A stretch of 64,000 bases of DNA from Streptomyces scopuliridis RB72 (GCF_000718095.1 NZ_JOEI01000002.1:310001-374000); one strand, 5' to 3'. Counted from the first letter of the stretch, positions 51,616 to 60,267 are shown. Numbers and translations: made by a program. The notes: generated by a model from the sequence alone, not told the origin.

Positions 51616-52986
51616 CTACGGCACGGCACTCTGCACGCGGGTGCTCGCCGCGCCCACGGCAGGCGATCTGCGGGCAGCGCGCAGCGAACGGGCGATCACA
51701 GTCGGCCGCATGAGCGCGGACGGCGGAGCCAGCATCTGCTGTACCTCCAGCATCACGCGGTGCACATCCACCGACGTGTGACTGGCGCGGGTGACCTGAC
51801 CCACGTACCAGTTGGCGAGGTCGGTGCCGAACGCCTTCGGCCCCACCGTCTCCGGGAAGATGAAGTCGCCCGCGGTAGCGATGCGCCATGGCATCTCAAG
51901 CAGTTTGCCCACCGCCCGGAAGTACTTGCGCGTCATCATGGCGGTCGGCCCGCCGACGCGGTCGAGGCACTCCCCGAGTTCGAGCGCCTCCAGAATGGCC
52001 ACGGTCATCCCCTGGCCGTACAGCGGATTGAAGCTGCACACGGCGTCGCCGATCGCCACGTAGCCCGCCGGTGGCTGGCTCAGCCGCTCGAAGAAGCGCC
52101 GACGGGCATGGGGGTACGTGTAGCGCACCGCGTCGCCGTCGTCCACCGGCTTGGAACGGGCCAGCAGATCCGACATGTGGGACACGGGCAGACCGGCGGC
52201 GAACTCCGCGAAACCGGCGGGATCGGTGGGCGCGTAGGTGCGGTGCCAGCCCCCCAGCGTGACGAGCCAGCGGTCTCCCTCCACGGCGAAGGCCGCCGCG
52301 GCCCGCTTGTCGTTCGGTGAGATCGAGGCCATCAGGTAGATCAGGCCGCCCTGCTCCGTCAGTTGGTCACCGGGGAGACGGTGCAGCAGACGGCTGGTGT
52401 AGCCAACGTCGATCTTCACGGTGTCGACTTCGGGTGCGGGGCAGCCCACGTGCTCAAGCCAGCGGTCCCCCCGGTCGCTCCGCCCTGTCGCGTCGACGAC
52501 CAGATCGGCCGGGATCACCTCGCCGTTGTCGAGCTCCACACCGGTCACCTGGCCGGTGACGCCAGTGACGCCCGTGACCGACGCGCCGCCCCGCAGTTCA
52601 GCGTTGGGCAACGCGCTCACCCGCCGTCGCAGCGAGAACTCCAGAAAGGCACGGGTCAGACTGACACCGAGCATTCCGGTGGGGTACGGGATACGGAAGG
52701 CACCCATCTGGTGGAACATGAGGTCGTTCCCCGGGTCCCACGGGACCGCGCCGCTCGCGGTCAACTCGGCGGTGAGGCCCGGAAACACCTTCTCAAGCGC
52801 CAGACGTCCGCCGATGAGCAGGGCATGACCGTGACGGGCCTGCGGCACACCCTTCCGGTTCCGCGCGTCGGAGGGCAGCTCATCCCGGTCGAGGACAGTC
52901 ACTCTCTCGAACCTGCTGGCCAGCGTGCCAGCGGCGGTGAGGCCAGCTATGGAGCCTCCGATGACTACCGCATGCCTAGCAAGCAC
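51616..52986 (-). CDS. FAD-dependent oxidoreductase, paralogue 2
   Basis: The 456-aa flavoprotein parallels the protein at 9,305 throughout: FAD motif VVIGGSIAGLTAAGTLA, NRKGVPQARHGHALL, FPGLTAELTASGAVPWDPGNDL and GDAVCSFNPLYGQGMTVAILE. The paralogues lie near both ends of the cluster, each behind a SARP-type box at a similar distance. This points to duplication with division of labour, for example two oxidations at different sites. The GTG start lacks a strong ribosome site. It leads the SnoaL-like and LLM genes. Confidence 0.85.
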   Translation of the reverse strand: MLARHAVVIGGSIAGLTAAGTLASRFERVTVLDRDELPSDARNRKGVPQARHGHALLIGGRLALEKVFPGLTAELTASGAVPWDPGNDLMFHQMGAFRIPYPTGMLGVSLTRAFLEFSLRRRVSALPNAELRGGASVTGVTGVTGQVTGVELDNGEVIPADLVVDATGRSDRGDRWLEHVGCPAPEVDTVKIDVGYTSRLLHRLPGDQLTEQGGLIYLMASISPNDKRAAAAFAVEGDRWLVTLGGWHRTYAPTDPAGFAEFAAGLPVSHMSDLLARSKPVDDGDAVRYTYPHARRRFFERLSQPPAGYVAIGDAVCSFNPLYGQGMTVAILEALELGECLDRVGGPTAMMTRKYFRAVGKLLEMPWRIATAGDFIFPETVGPKAFGTDLANWYVGQVTRASHTSVDVHRVMLEVQQMLAPPSALMRPTVIARSLRAARRSPAVGAASTRVQSAVP

Positions 52987-53069
52987 GCCTACGCACCCAC
53001 CTTCATGAGAAGTCCGTGATCTCCTGGATCACCGGGTCTCCTGGTGAGTCTGCGTCGAGGCGTCGGGGA

Positions 53070-53091
53070 GTTCGCCTCCGTGATTGCTCAA
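53070..53091 (-). promoter_or_regulatory. SARP-type direct repeat before flavoprotein 2
   Basis: On the minus strand the heptamers are TTGAGCA and CGGAGGC, 11 bp apart, about 85-105 bp before the GTG start. It is the rightmost copy of the motif in the window. Confidence 0.7.
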
Positions 53092-53109
53092 TCCCCACAG
53101 ACAACAGAG

Positions 53110-53336
53110 TCAGGAAGACCCGCCGTCCGCGTCCGCCACCGGGGGCGGTGTGCGGCGCGGCCACCGCGCGCCCGCCTGTTCCGACGCGGCGGCTCGGAAC
53201 GCCTCCAACAGGGCGCACCCCGGATACGTCCCGAACGTCCGGTACTCCCAGCGGTAGTAGCGCGACCAGTAGCTGACCACGCGCCGCTCCGTGCGCGAAA
53301 AACGCTGGATTCCGCGCGCGGCTCTGCCCTTCGGCC
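53110..53336 (-). pseudogene. Possible 3' remnant of an unidentified gene
   Basis: A minus-strand frame ending at TGA (53112-53110) reads as plausible protein (IQRFSRTERRVVSYWSRYYR, then TFGTYPGCALLEAF) but has no ATG or ribosome site. Its 5' end runs straight back into the end of the YjbQ-family gene in another frame. It could be the tail of a disrupted gene at the cluster border. An alternative is a short gene starting at an internal GTG. I do not recognise the family. Confidence 0.25.
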
Positions 53337-53356
53337 GTCCCGCGGCACGGTCCTGA

Positions 53357-53779
53357 TCAGCCCAGGAAGCTCAGCCGGACCTGACGGTTCGGATTGTCCT
53401 TGTTGGTGTCGACCAGGCAGACCGACTGCCACGTGCCCAGTTCCAGGCGTCCCCCGATCACCGGCAGCGTCGCGTGTGGGGGCACCAGGGCGGGGAGTAC
53501 GTGGTCTCTGCCGTGGCCGGGGGTGCCGTGGCGGTGGTGCCAGCGGTTGTCGGGGGGCAGGAGGGTCCGGAGCGCGGCGAGCAGGTCGTCGTCGCTGCCG
53601 GCGCCGGTCTCGATGATGGCCACGCCCGCGGTCGCGTGCGGTACGAAGATGTTCAGCAGGCCGTCCCGGCCCGCCGCGCTGTCCTGGAGGAATTCCTCGC
53701 AGGCATGGGTCAGATCGGCCACCGCCTCACGCGTGCCGGTGGTGACGTTCAGGGTTCTGGTGGTGAATGCGTCGGGCAT
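53357..53779 (-). CDS. YjbQ/UPF0047 family protein
   Basis: This 140-aa protein matches the UPF0047/YjbQ family, some members of which show thiamine-phosphate synthase activity. It has LLNIFVPHATAGVAIIETG and later GTWQSVCLVDTNKDNPNRQV, with the family's usual length. It is a common conserved actinobacterial gene and marks the flanking region. Confidence 0.9.
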   Translation of the reverse strand: MPDAFTTRTLNVTTGTREAVADLTHACEEFLQDSAAGRDGLLNIFVPHATAGVAIIETGAGSDDDLLAALRTLLPPDNRWHHRHGTPGHGRDHVLPALVPPHATLPVIGGRLELGTWQSVCLVDTNKDNPNRQVRLSFLG

Positions 53780-54122
53780 GCCTCCATCTTCCCGCCCGGC
53801 CCGCGGGACCGCGCGTCCGCGTACCGAGACGCCATTGACCGGATCCGGAAACGCTCGCTACGTTCTGCGGCATGTTGCGTTCAGCTCTGCTCACCACGCG
53901 CGGTCACATCGACCTGCTGCGGGTGGCCTCCGCCGCGTGTCGTCGCGGCTGCTGACGCCCTTCTCCCCCCGGGGCTCTTCCCTCCGGCATCGCCCCGTCT
54001 CTCCCGTCGCCCCGGTCGGCGTGTCCCGCTGACCGTATGCCGTCGCCGTATCCCCGCGCGCCGGCGCTGAGGCGCGTCTTTCCCGCACGCTCCTTCCCCC
54101 TCCCCCCGCCCGAGGAGCCGCC
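53780..54122. other. Leader region of the ssu operon
   Basis: The 343-bp region before the sulfonate permease gene contains a small leader peptide (53872-53955) followed by about 170 bp of C-rich sequence before the first ssu gene. The arrangement fits an attenuation leader. Confidence 0.6.
53872..53955 (+). CDS. Small cysteine-ending leader peptide upstream of ssu operon
   Basis: A 27-aa peptide starts MLRSALLTTRGHIDLLRVAS and ends in CRRGC followed by TGA. The RxHIDLxRVxSAxC pattern is that of actinobacterial putative leader peptides found before sulfur-assimilation genes. There, cysteine codons near the end couple ribosome stalling to downstream expression. The position before a sulfonate-uptake operon fits exactly. 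Too short for most gene finders; evidence is motif plus context. Confidence 0.75.
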   Translation: MLRSALLTTRGHIDLLRVASAACRRGC

Positions 54123-54983
54123 ATGACCATCGATCATGCCCCGCCGGACCTCTCCACACTGTCGAAGAACGAACCTCTCGCGCTGGAGCCGGTGACACCC
54201 ACGGCCGGCTCCCGGCGCCGTGCCGTGCCGCGGTGGCTGCGGCGTACCGTCGGGCCGCTGCTGCTCCTGGCCGGCTGGCAGGTGCTCAGCGCGACCGGGG
54301 TGCTGCACCGCGACATCCTCGCCTCCCCCGGCACCATCGCCGCGGCCGCCGGCGAGCTGATCAGTGACGGCACCCTGCCCGCCGCCATGGGCATCTCGCT
54401 CCAGCGGGTCGCCGTGGGGCTGCTGCTCGGCGGGGTGATCGGGATCTCCCTCGCGCTGGTCTCCGGGCTCTCCCGGCTCGGCGAGGATCTGGTCGACGCG
54501 ACCGTGCAGATGCTGCGTACCGTGCCCTGGGTCGGGCTGATCCCGCTGTTCATCATCTGGCTGGGCATCGGCGAGGCCCCGAAGATCGCGCTCATCGCGC
54601 TCGGGGTGGCCTTCCATCTCTATCTCAACGTGTACGCGGGGATTCGCGGCGTCGACGAGCAACTCATCGAGGCGGGACAGTCGTTGGGGCTCGGCCGCTG
54701 GGGTCTCGTACGGCATGTCGTCCTGCCGGGCGCGCTGCCCGGTGCGATGACCGGTCTGCGGTACTCCCTCGCCACCGCCTGGCTCGCCCTCGTCTTCGGC
54801 GAGTCCATCAACGCCGACGCCGGAATCGGCTTCCTGATGAACCAGGCCAGGGAGTTCTTCCGTACGGATGTCATCGTCGTCTGCCTGGTCGTCTACGCCT
54901 TCCTGGGCCTGCTCGCCGATGCCGTCGTCCGCACTCTCGAAAGGCTGCTGCTGCAATGGCGACCGACATTCCAGGGCAAGTGA
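54123..54983 (+). CDS. ssuC: Aliphatic sulfonate ABC transporter permease
   Basis: The 286-aa BPD-type permease has about six helices and the EAA loop (GVDEQLIEAGQSLGLGRWGL, then VLPGALPGAMTGLRYS), as in SsuC/TauC. It is first in an operon encoding permease, ATPase, binding protein and monooxygenase, which together import alkanesulfonates and release sulfite. It overlaps the ATPase gene by 28 bp. Confidence 0.93.
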   Translation: MTIDHAPPDLSTLSKNEPLALEPVTPTAGSRRRAVPRWLRRTVGPLLLLAGWQVLSATGVLHRDILASPGTIAAAAGELISDGTLPAAMGISLQRVAVGLLLGGVIGISLALVSGLSRLGEDLVDATVQMLRTVPWVGLIPLFIIWLGIGEAPKIALIALGVAFHLYLNVYAGIRGVDEQLIEAGQSLGLGRWGLVRHVVLPGALPGAMTGLRYSLATAWLALVFGESINADAGIGFLMNQAREFFRTDVIVVCLVVYAFLGLLADAVVRTLERLLLQWRPTFQGK

Positions 54984-55732
54984 GCCCCGCGACCGCGGGT
55001 CCGGTGTCCGACGGCGCGGTGGCGGTACGGGTCGAGGGGCTGACCCGGGCCTTCGACGGGCGTCCGGTGATCGACCGGCTCGATCTGACCCTGCGTCCTG
55101 GGGAGTTCACCGCGCTGCTCGGCCGCAGCGGCTGCGGCAAGTCGACGCTGCTGCGGGTGCTGGCGGGTCTTGACCGCGATATCGAGGGGACCGTACTCGT
55201 ACCGAAGCGGCGCGCGGTCGCGTTCCAGGCGCCGCGGCTGATGCCCTGGAAGCGGGTCTGGCGCAATGTGCTGCTCGGTCTCGACGGCAAGCCCCAACGG
55301 GACATCGCCGAGGGCGCGTTGGCGGAGGTCGGGCTCGGCCACCGCTCGGGGGCCTGGCCCAAGACGCTCTCGGGCGGCGAGGCCCAGCGCGCCTCGCTGG
55401 CCAGGGCGCTCGTACGGGAACCGGATCTGCTGCTGCTCGACGAACCGTTCGGCGCCCTCGACGCGCTGACCCGGATCAAGGCGCAGCGGCTGGTGGCCGA
55501 GTTGTGGCAGCGGCGCGGCTGCGCGGTGCTGCTGGTCACCCATGACGTGGAGGAGGCGCTGCTGCTCGCGGACCGGGCGCTGGTGATGCGCGACGGGGTG
55601 ATCGCGTACGAGACGCCGGTCGCGCTGGACCGGCCTCGCGCCGTCGGCGATCCCGGCTTCGCCGCCCTCCGCTCCCGGCTCCTCACCGAGTTGGGGGTCG
55701 ATGAGCCCGTCCCCACCGGCGCCGCGGCCTAG
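54956..55732 (+). CDS. ssuB: Aliphatic sulfonate ABC transporter ATPase
   Basis: This 258-aa ATPase has Walker A GRSGCGKSTLL, signature LSGGEAQRASLARAL, Walker B LLLLDEPFGALD and H-loop VTHDVEEAL, consistent with SsuB. It overlaps ssuC and is followed by a large palindrome before ssuA. Confidence 0.93.
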   Translation: MATDIPGQVSPATAGPVSDGAVAVRVEGLTRAFDGRPVIDRLDLTLRPGEFTALLGRSGCGKSTLLRVLAGLDRDIEGTVLVPKRRAVAFQAPRLMPWKRVWRNVLLGLDGKPQRDIAEGALAEVGLGHRSGAWPKTLSGGEAQRASLARALVREPDLLLLDEPFGALDALTRIKAQRLVAELWQRRGCAVLLVTHDVEEALLLADRALVMRDGVIAYETPVALDRPRAVGDPGFAALRSRLLTELGVDEPVPTGAAA

Positions 55733-55799
55733 GGCGTGTTTCGGAAGTCCCGCCTGCCTGGCGACGCCTGGCAGGCGCTACTTCCGAAACACGCCCTAG
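55729..55799. repeat. Large perfect palindrome between ssuB and ssuA
   Basis: Twenty-base arms (55729-55748 and 55780-55799, starting CTAGGGCGTGTTTCGG) flank a second inverted repeat CGCCTGCC/GGCAGGCG. There is no T-tract. It might be a REP- or MITE-like mobile palindrome or an mRNA processing hairpin that sets different transporter subunit levels. Confidence 0.75.
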
Positions 55800-55845
55800 A
55801 CGAGTAGGTCCGCCTTCCCCCCGCACCCCCACAGAAAGTCCGCTG

Positions 55846-56898
55846 ATGAAACGCTTCCTCCCCGCCGCCCTGCTCCCCCTGGCCCTCCCCCTCGCCCTCC
55901 TCCTCACCGCCTGCTCCGGCAGCTCGTCCGCCGACGACTCCGGCGGCGCGCGCGGCTCCGTCGACGGCAAGGGCTCCCTGACCCTCAACATCGGTGACCA
56001 GAAAGGCGGTTCGGAAGCGGTCCTCCGTGCCGCCGGTGAACTCGACGACCTCCCCTACCGGGTCAAGTGGTCCACCTTCACCTCGGGGCCGCCGATGCTC
56101 GAAGCCGTCAACGCCGGTGCCGTGGACCTCGGTTCCGTCGGCAACACGCCGCCGGTCTTCGCCGCCGGAGCCAAGTCGAAGATCACCGTCGTCGCGGCGG
56201 TCCACGGCGACTCCCGGGGCGAGGCCATTCTCGTACGGAAGGACTCGCCGCTGAAGAAGACCGCCGACCTCAAGGGCAAGTCCGTCGCCGTCGCCCAGGG
56301 CAGCTCGGCCCACTACCAGTTGATCGCCTCGCTCAGAAAGGCCGGCCTCACCCTCGACGACATCAAAGTCACACTGTTGCAGCCGGCCGACGCCCTGGCC
56401 GCGTTCACCACCGGCAAGGTGGACGCCTGGGCCGTCTGGGACCCTTACACCTCTCAGGTGCTGCGCGGCGGGCAGGGACGGGTGCTGACCGATGGCCGGG
56501 GCGTCGTCAATGGGCTGAACTTCCAGGTCGCCGCGCCGGCCGCGCTCAAGGACACGGAGAAGGCGGCGGCCATCGGTGACTTCATCGAGCGGCTGCGCCG
56601 GGCGCAGGACTGGGTCTTCGGCCATCCCGAGCAGTGGGCGAAGGTCTGGGCGAAGGACACCGGGCTGCCGTACGAAGTCGCCCTGGACGCGGTGAAGCTG
56701 ACCTACGGCACGCGCGTACCGGTGGCCCTCGACCGGGCCGCGATCTCCTCGGAGCAGCGGATCGCCGACACCTTCACCGAACTGAAGCTCATTCCGCACG
56801 CGTTCGACTTCGCCGACTACGTGGACGACCGCTTCAACAAGGACCTCCCGCCGTCGACCTCGCCGGCGCGCAGCTACGGAAAGGCCTCTTCCCGATGA
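55846..56898 (+). CDS. ssuA: Sulfonate-binding lipoprotein
   Basis: The 350-aa protein has a lipoprotein signal (hydrophobic h-region then lipobox LTAC near residue 23) and a periplasmic-binding fold of the SsuA/NitT-TauT type (TLNIGDQKGGSEAVLRAAGE, then WSTFTSGPPMLEAVNAGAVD). It is tethered outside the membrane to deliver sulfonates to SsuC. Its stop overlaps the ssuD start (ATGA). Confidence 0.93.
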   Translation: MKRFLPAALLPLALPLALLLTACSGSSSADDSGGARGSVDGKGSLTLNIGDQKGGSEAVLRAAGELDDLPYRVKWSTFTSGPPMLEAVNAGAVDLGSVGNTPPVFAAGAKSKITVVAAVHGDSRGEAILVRKDSPLKKTADLKGKSVAVAQGSSAHYQLIASLRKAGLTLDDIKVTLLQPADALAAFTTGKVDAWAVWDPYTSQVLRGGQGRVLTDGRGVVNGLNFQVAAPAALKDTEKAAAIGDFIERLRRAQDWVFGHPEQWAKVWAKDTGLPYEVALDAVKLTYGTRVPVALDRAAISSEQRIADTFTELKLIPHAFDFADYVDDRFNKDLPPSTSPARSYGKASSR

Positions 56899-58103
56899 GC
56901 ATTCATCTGCATTGGTTCCTGCCGACCGGGGGCGACGGACGTACGCTCGTCGACCGGCACGCGTACACCGACGGCGGCATCAAGCGCTCCCGCATCACGC
57001 CGGTGAGCGGGATCAGGGCCCCGGACATCGACTATCTGGCGCAGATCGCCAAGGCCGCCGAGCATCTGGGCTTCGAGGCGGTGCTGACGCCGACGGGCAC
57101 CTGGTGCGAGGACGCCTGGCTGACGACGGTGGCGCTCGCGCAGCAGACCGAGCGGCTGAAGTTCCTGGTGGCCTTCCGCCCGGGGCTGATCTCACCGGTG
57201 CTCGCCGCGCAGATGGCGGCCACGTACCAGCGCATCACCCGGGGCAGGCTGCTGCTCAATGTGGTGACCGGTGGTGACTCGACCGAGCAGCGCCGCTTCG
57301 GCGACCATCTCGACCACGACCGCCGCTATGCCAGGACCGCGGAGTTCCTCTCGGTGATCCGGGGCGTCTGGGGCGGCCGGCCGTACGACTTCGACGGTGA
57401 GCACTACCAGGTGGAGGGCGGGCTGACCGCGCTGCCGCCCGATCCGCTCCCGGAGATCTTCTTCGGCGGTTCGTCCGCGGCGGCGGGACCGGTCGCGGCC
57501 GAGCACACGGATGTCTATCTGACCTGGGGCGAGCCGCCGGCCCAGGTGAAGGAGAAGATCGACTGGATCCGTGGTCTCGCGGAGGAGCGGGGCCGTACGG
57601 TCCGCTTCGGCATCCGGATGCACACCATCTCGCGGGACACCGCCAAGGACGCCTGGGCCACCGCGAACCGGCTGCTGGACGATCTCGACCCCGAGACGGT
57701 CGCGGCTGCCCAGCAGGCGCTGGGCAGGAGCGAGTCGGTGGGCCAGCAGCGGATGATCGCCCTGCACGGTGGGTCCCGCGACCGGTTGGAGATCGCGCCC
57801 AATCTGTGGGCGGGGGTGGGGCTGGTACGGGGCGGCGCGGGCACCGCGCTGGTGGGCAGCCACGCGGACGTGGCCGACCGGATCGAGGAGTACCACGAGC
57901 TGGGGATCGAGCACTTCGTCCTGTCCGGCTATCCGCATCTGGAGGAGGCGTACTGGTTCGGGGAGGGCGTGACCCCGCAACTGGCCGCGCGCGGGCTCCT
58001 CGCACAGGTCCCGGCCTCGCCGCTGCTGGGCGTGCCGGCGGTGAACGGCCGCCCGGCGTCCGCGCCCGGTGGCGCTCCGCTGCTGCTCTCCGGAGGCCGG
58101 TGA
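56895..58103 (+). CDS. ssuD: FMNH2-dependent alkanesulfonate monooxygenase
   Basis: The 402-aa luciferase-like enzyme begins MSIHLHWFLPTGGDGRTL and contains TYQRITRGRLLLNVVTGGD and EIFFGGSSAAAGPVA, matching SsuD. It splits alkanesulfonates to aldehyde and sulfite. A separate flavin reductase (SsuE) is not in the window. Confidence 0.93.
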   Translation: MSIHLHWFLPTGGDGRTLVDRHAYTDGGIKRSRITPVSGIRAPDIDYLAQIAKAAEHLGFEAVLTPTGTWCEDAWLTTVALAQQTERLKFLVAFRPGLISPVLAAQMAATYQRITRGRLLLNVVTGGDSTEQRRFGDHLDHDRRYARTAEFLSVIRGVWGGRPYDFDGEHYQVEGGLTALPPDPLPEIFFGGSSAAAGPVAAEHTDVYLTWGEPPAQVKEKIDWIRGLAEERGRTVRFGIRMHTISRDTAKDAWATANRLLDDLDPETVAAAQQALGRSESVGQQRMIALHGGSRDRLEIAPNLWAGVGLVRGGAGTALVGSHADVADRIEEYHELGIEHFVLSGYPHLEEAYWFGEGVTPQLAARGLLAQVPASPLLGVPAVNGRPASAPGGAPLLLSGGR

Positions 58104-59260
58104 CAGAGCGCCCCGGTCCGGACCTGGAGGTTCAGGGGAAGATTCCCGCCCCGGAGGCTGTTGGTAGAAACGTGAACGACTTTGGGGTGCGGGACATCGA
58201 TGTAGTGGTCGTCGGCGCCGGACAGGCGGGTCTGTCCGGCGCCTACCATCTGCGGCGGTCGGGTCTGGAACCCGACCGCGACTTCGTCGTACTGGACCAT
58301 GCCCCCCGGCCCGGCGGCGCCTGGCAGTTCCGCTGGCCCTCGCTGACATACGGCAAGGTCCATGGCATGCACGCGCTCCCCGGCATGGAGCTGACCACCG
58401 CGGAGAGCGATGACGCGCGGCCCTCCTCCGAGGTCATCGGCGCGTACTTCACGGCGTACGAGCGGCGCTTCGGCCTGCGGGTCCACCGGCCCGTGGACGT
58501 ACGGGCGGTGCGCGAGGGCGACGGCGGGCGGCTGCTGGTGGAGACCTCCGAGGGGAACTGGTCGGCCCGGGGGCTGATCAGCGCCACCGGGACCTGGGAC
58601 CGGCCCTTCTGGCCGCGCTACCCCGGCCAGGAGACCTTCCGTGGGCGGCAGTTGCACACCGCGGACTATCCGGGGCCCGGGAAGTTCGCCGGGCTGCGGG
58701 TGGTCGTGGTGGGCGGCGGGGCCTCCGGCACCCAGCATCTGATGGAGATCGCGGAGGTGGCGGCGGACACCACCTGGGTGACGCGCCGGCCGCCCGTCTT
58801 CCGTGAGGGCCCGTTCGGCGAGGAGCAGGGACGGGCGGCCGTCGCGCTCGTCGACGAGCGGGTACGGCGGGGACTGCCGCCGCGGAGTGTGGTGTCGGTG
58901 ACCGGTCTGCCGGTCACCGAGGCGATCACGCGGGCCCGCGAGACGGGGGTGCTGGACCGGCTGCCGATGTTCGACCGGATCACCCCCACCGGCGTGGCCT
59001 GGGACGACGGCCGGACGGTGGAGGCCGATGTGATCCTCTGGGCGACCGGGTTCCGGCCGGCGGTCAGCCATCTGTCACCGCTCGGACTGCGGGAGCCGGG
59101 CGGCGGTATCCGGGTGGAGGGGACGCGGGCCGTACGGGACGAACGGGTCCATCTCGTGGGGTACGGGCCCTCGGCCTCGACGATCGGCGCGAACCGGGCC
59201 GGGCGGGCGGCCGTACGGGAGATCAAGCGGCTGCTGGAGCGCGAACCGGCCGTGGCCTGA
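58100..59260 (+). CDS. NAD(P)/FAD-dependent oxidoreductase (flavin monooxygenase-like)
   Basis: This protein of about 386 aa has two Rossmann motifs (VVVVGAGQAGLSGAYHL; VVVVGGGASGTQHL) and an ATGFRP segment, as in flavin-containing monooxygenase-like and lysine/ornithine hydroxylase-like proteins. GTG 58100 overlaps the ssuD stop; GTG 58172 is an alternative start. Co-transcription with ssu genes suggests a role in sulfur compound oxidation or in supplying reduced flavin, but this is inference. Confidence 0.85.
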   Translation: MTERPGPDLEVQGKIPAPEAVGRNVNDFGVRDIDVVVVGAGQAGLSGAYHLRRSGLEPDRDFVVLDHAPRPGGAWQFRWPSLTYGKVHGMHALPGMELTTAESDDARPSSEVIGAYFTAYERRFGLRVHRPVDVRAVREGDGGRLLVETSEGNWSARGLISATGTWDRPFWPRYPGQETFRGRQLHTADYPGPGKFAGLRVVVVGGGASGTQHLMEIAEVAADTTWVTRRPPVFREGPFGEEQGRAAVALVDERVRRGLPPRSVVSVTGLPVTEAITRARETGVLDRLPMFDRITPTGVAWDDGRTVEADVILWATGFRPAVSHLSPLGLREPGGGIRVEGTRAVRDERVHLVGYGPSASTIGANRAGRAAVREIKRLLEREPAVA

Positions 59261-59320
59261 CACCGCGAACACCCCGCGGACCGGAACACCCCAGGACCCG
59301 AGGCCCGGACGGCGACGCGA

Positions 59321-60172
59321 TCAGTTCGAGCCGTTCGCGGCCATGCGGTTCCGGTTGAACTCCTCGACGTTTCGCCGCTGTTCGGCGTATTTGTTGCTGA
59401 AGCGGGTGTCCCCGGGCTTCACCGTGACGAAGTACAGCCAGTCCCCGCTCGCGGGGTTGAGCGCCGCGTTCATCGCCTCCTCCCCCGGGTTGCCGATCGG
59501 CGTGGGCGGCAGCCCTTTGCGCTCATAGGTGTTGTACGGGCTGTCGATCTTCGTATCCGCGTGGCTGGTGTCCACGGTCGAACGGTTCAGCGCGTAGTTC
59601 AGCGTCGAATCCATCTGGAGCGGCATGCCCAGCGAGAGCCGGTTGTGCACGACTCTGGCGACCTTCCCCATGTCGGCCACCGAATCCGCCTCCGCCTGCA
59701 CGATGCTGGCGACGGTGACCGCCTGATAGGTCGACATCCCGGCGCGCTGCGCCCCGGCGCTGATCCGGCCCGCCCCGAACCGCTGGTTGGCGGTGTTGAC
59801 CATATAGCTCAGCAGATTGGCCGGGGTCGTCGCGGAGCCGACCGGATACGTGGCCGGGAAGAGAAAGCCCTCGGGGTTGCCCTTGGCGGCCTCGGGCAGC
59901 CGCAGCCGCGCGGTGGACGCCGCCTTGCGGGTGGTGCCCGGGGACAGGCCCAGCGCCTGGTCGACGGAGACATAGACATCGGCGGCACGCCGACCCTCCG
60001 GAATGACCAGCGTCGTCCGCTTCTCGCCCTCACCGCCCCCGGTCAGCAGGAGTACGGGAACCAGCACCGCGGCGGCCACGACCAGGACCGCGGTCAGCAG
60101 CACGACCACACGGCCCCGGCGGGTCAGACGGGGTCTGCGCCCGGGGCTCGCCTCCGGAGGCTCGTTCATCAT
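59321..60172 (-). CDS. MltG/YceG-like endolytic transglycosylase
   Basis: The 283-aa protein has one N-terminal membrane helix (VVVLLTAVLVVAAAVLVPVL) and the YceG region (TVASIVQAEADSVADMGKVA, then MPLQMDSTLNYALN and GLPPTPIGNPG). The family cleaves nascent peptidoglycan strands. It is shorter than the main actinobacterial MltG and may be a paralogue. Confidence 0.87.
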   Translation of the reverse strand: MMNEPPEASPGRRPRLTRRGRVVVLLTAVLVVAAAVLVPVLLLTGGGEGEKRTTLVIPEGRRAADVYVSVDQALGLSPGTTRKAASTARLRLPEAAKGNPEGFLFPATYPVGSATTPANLLSYMVNTANQRFGAGRISAGAQRAGMSTYQAVTVASIVQAEADSVADMGKVARVVHNRLSLGMPLQMDSTLNYALNRSTVDTSHADTKIDSPYNTYERKGLPPTPIGNPGEEAMNAALNPASGDWLYFVTVKPGDTRFSNKYAEQRRNVEEFNRNRMAANGSN

Positions 60173-60245
60173 GCGGGCACGCTAACCCGGAGTGATCAGC
60201 GAACCCGGCACTTCAGGCGCGCCGACACGGGCGACGCGGCAACAC

Positions 60246-60267
60246 CATACGAACGGCATACGAACGG
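60246..60267. repeat. 11-bp tandem repeat upstream of mltG-like gene
   Basis: CATACGAACGG occurs twice in direct tandem. It lies 75-95 bp upstream of the mltG-like start and may be a binding site or chance. Confidence 0.5.

Larger units (their letters stand above)
52987..53356. other. Cluster right-edge region with SARP box and a coding remnant
   Basis: This 370-bp gap holds the promoter of flavoprotein 2 (SARP-type box at 53070-53091) and, further right, a possible degraded reading frame (53110-53336). The last SARP-type box and the start of general-metabolism genes suggest the cluster ends here. Confidence 0.6.
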
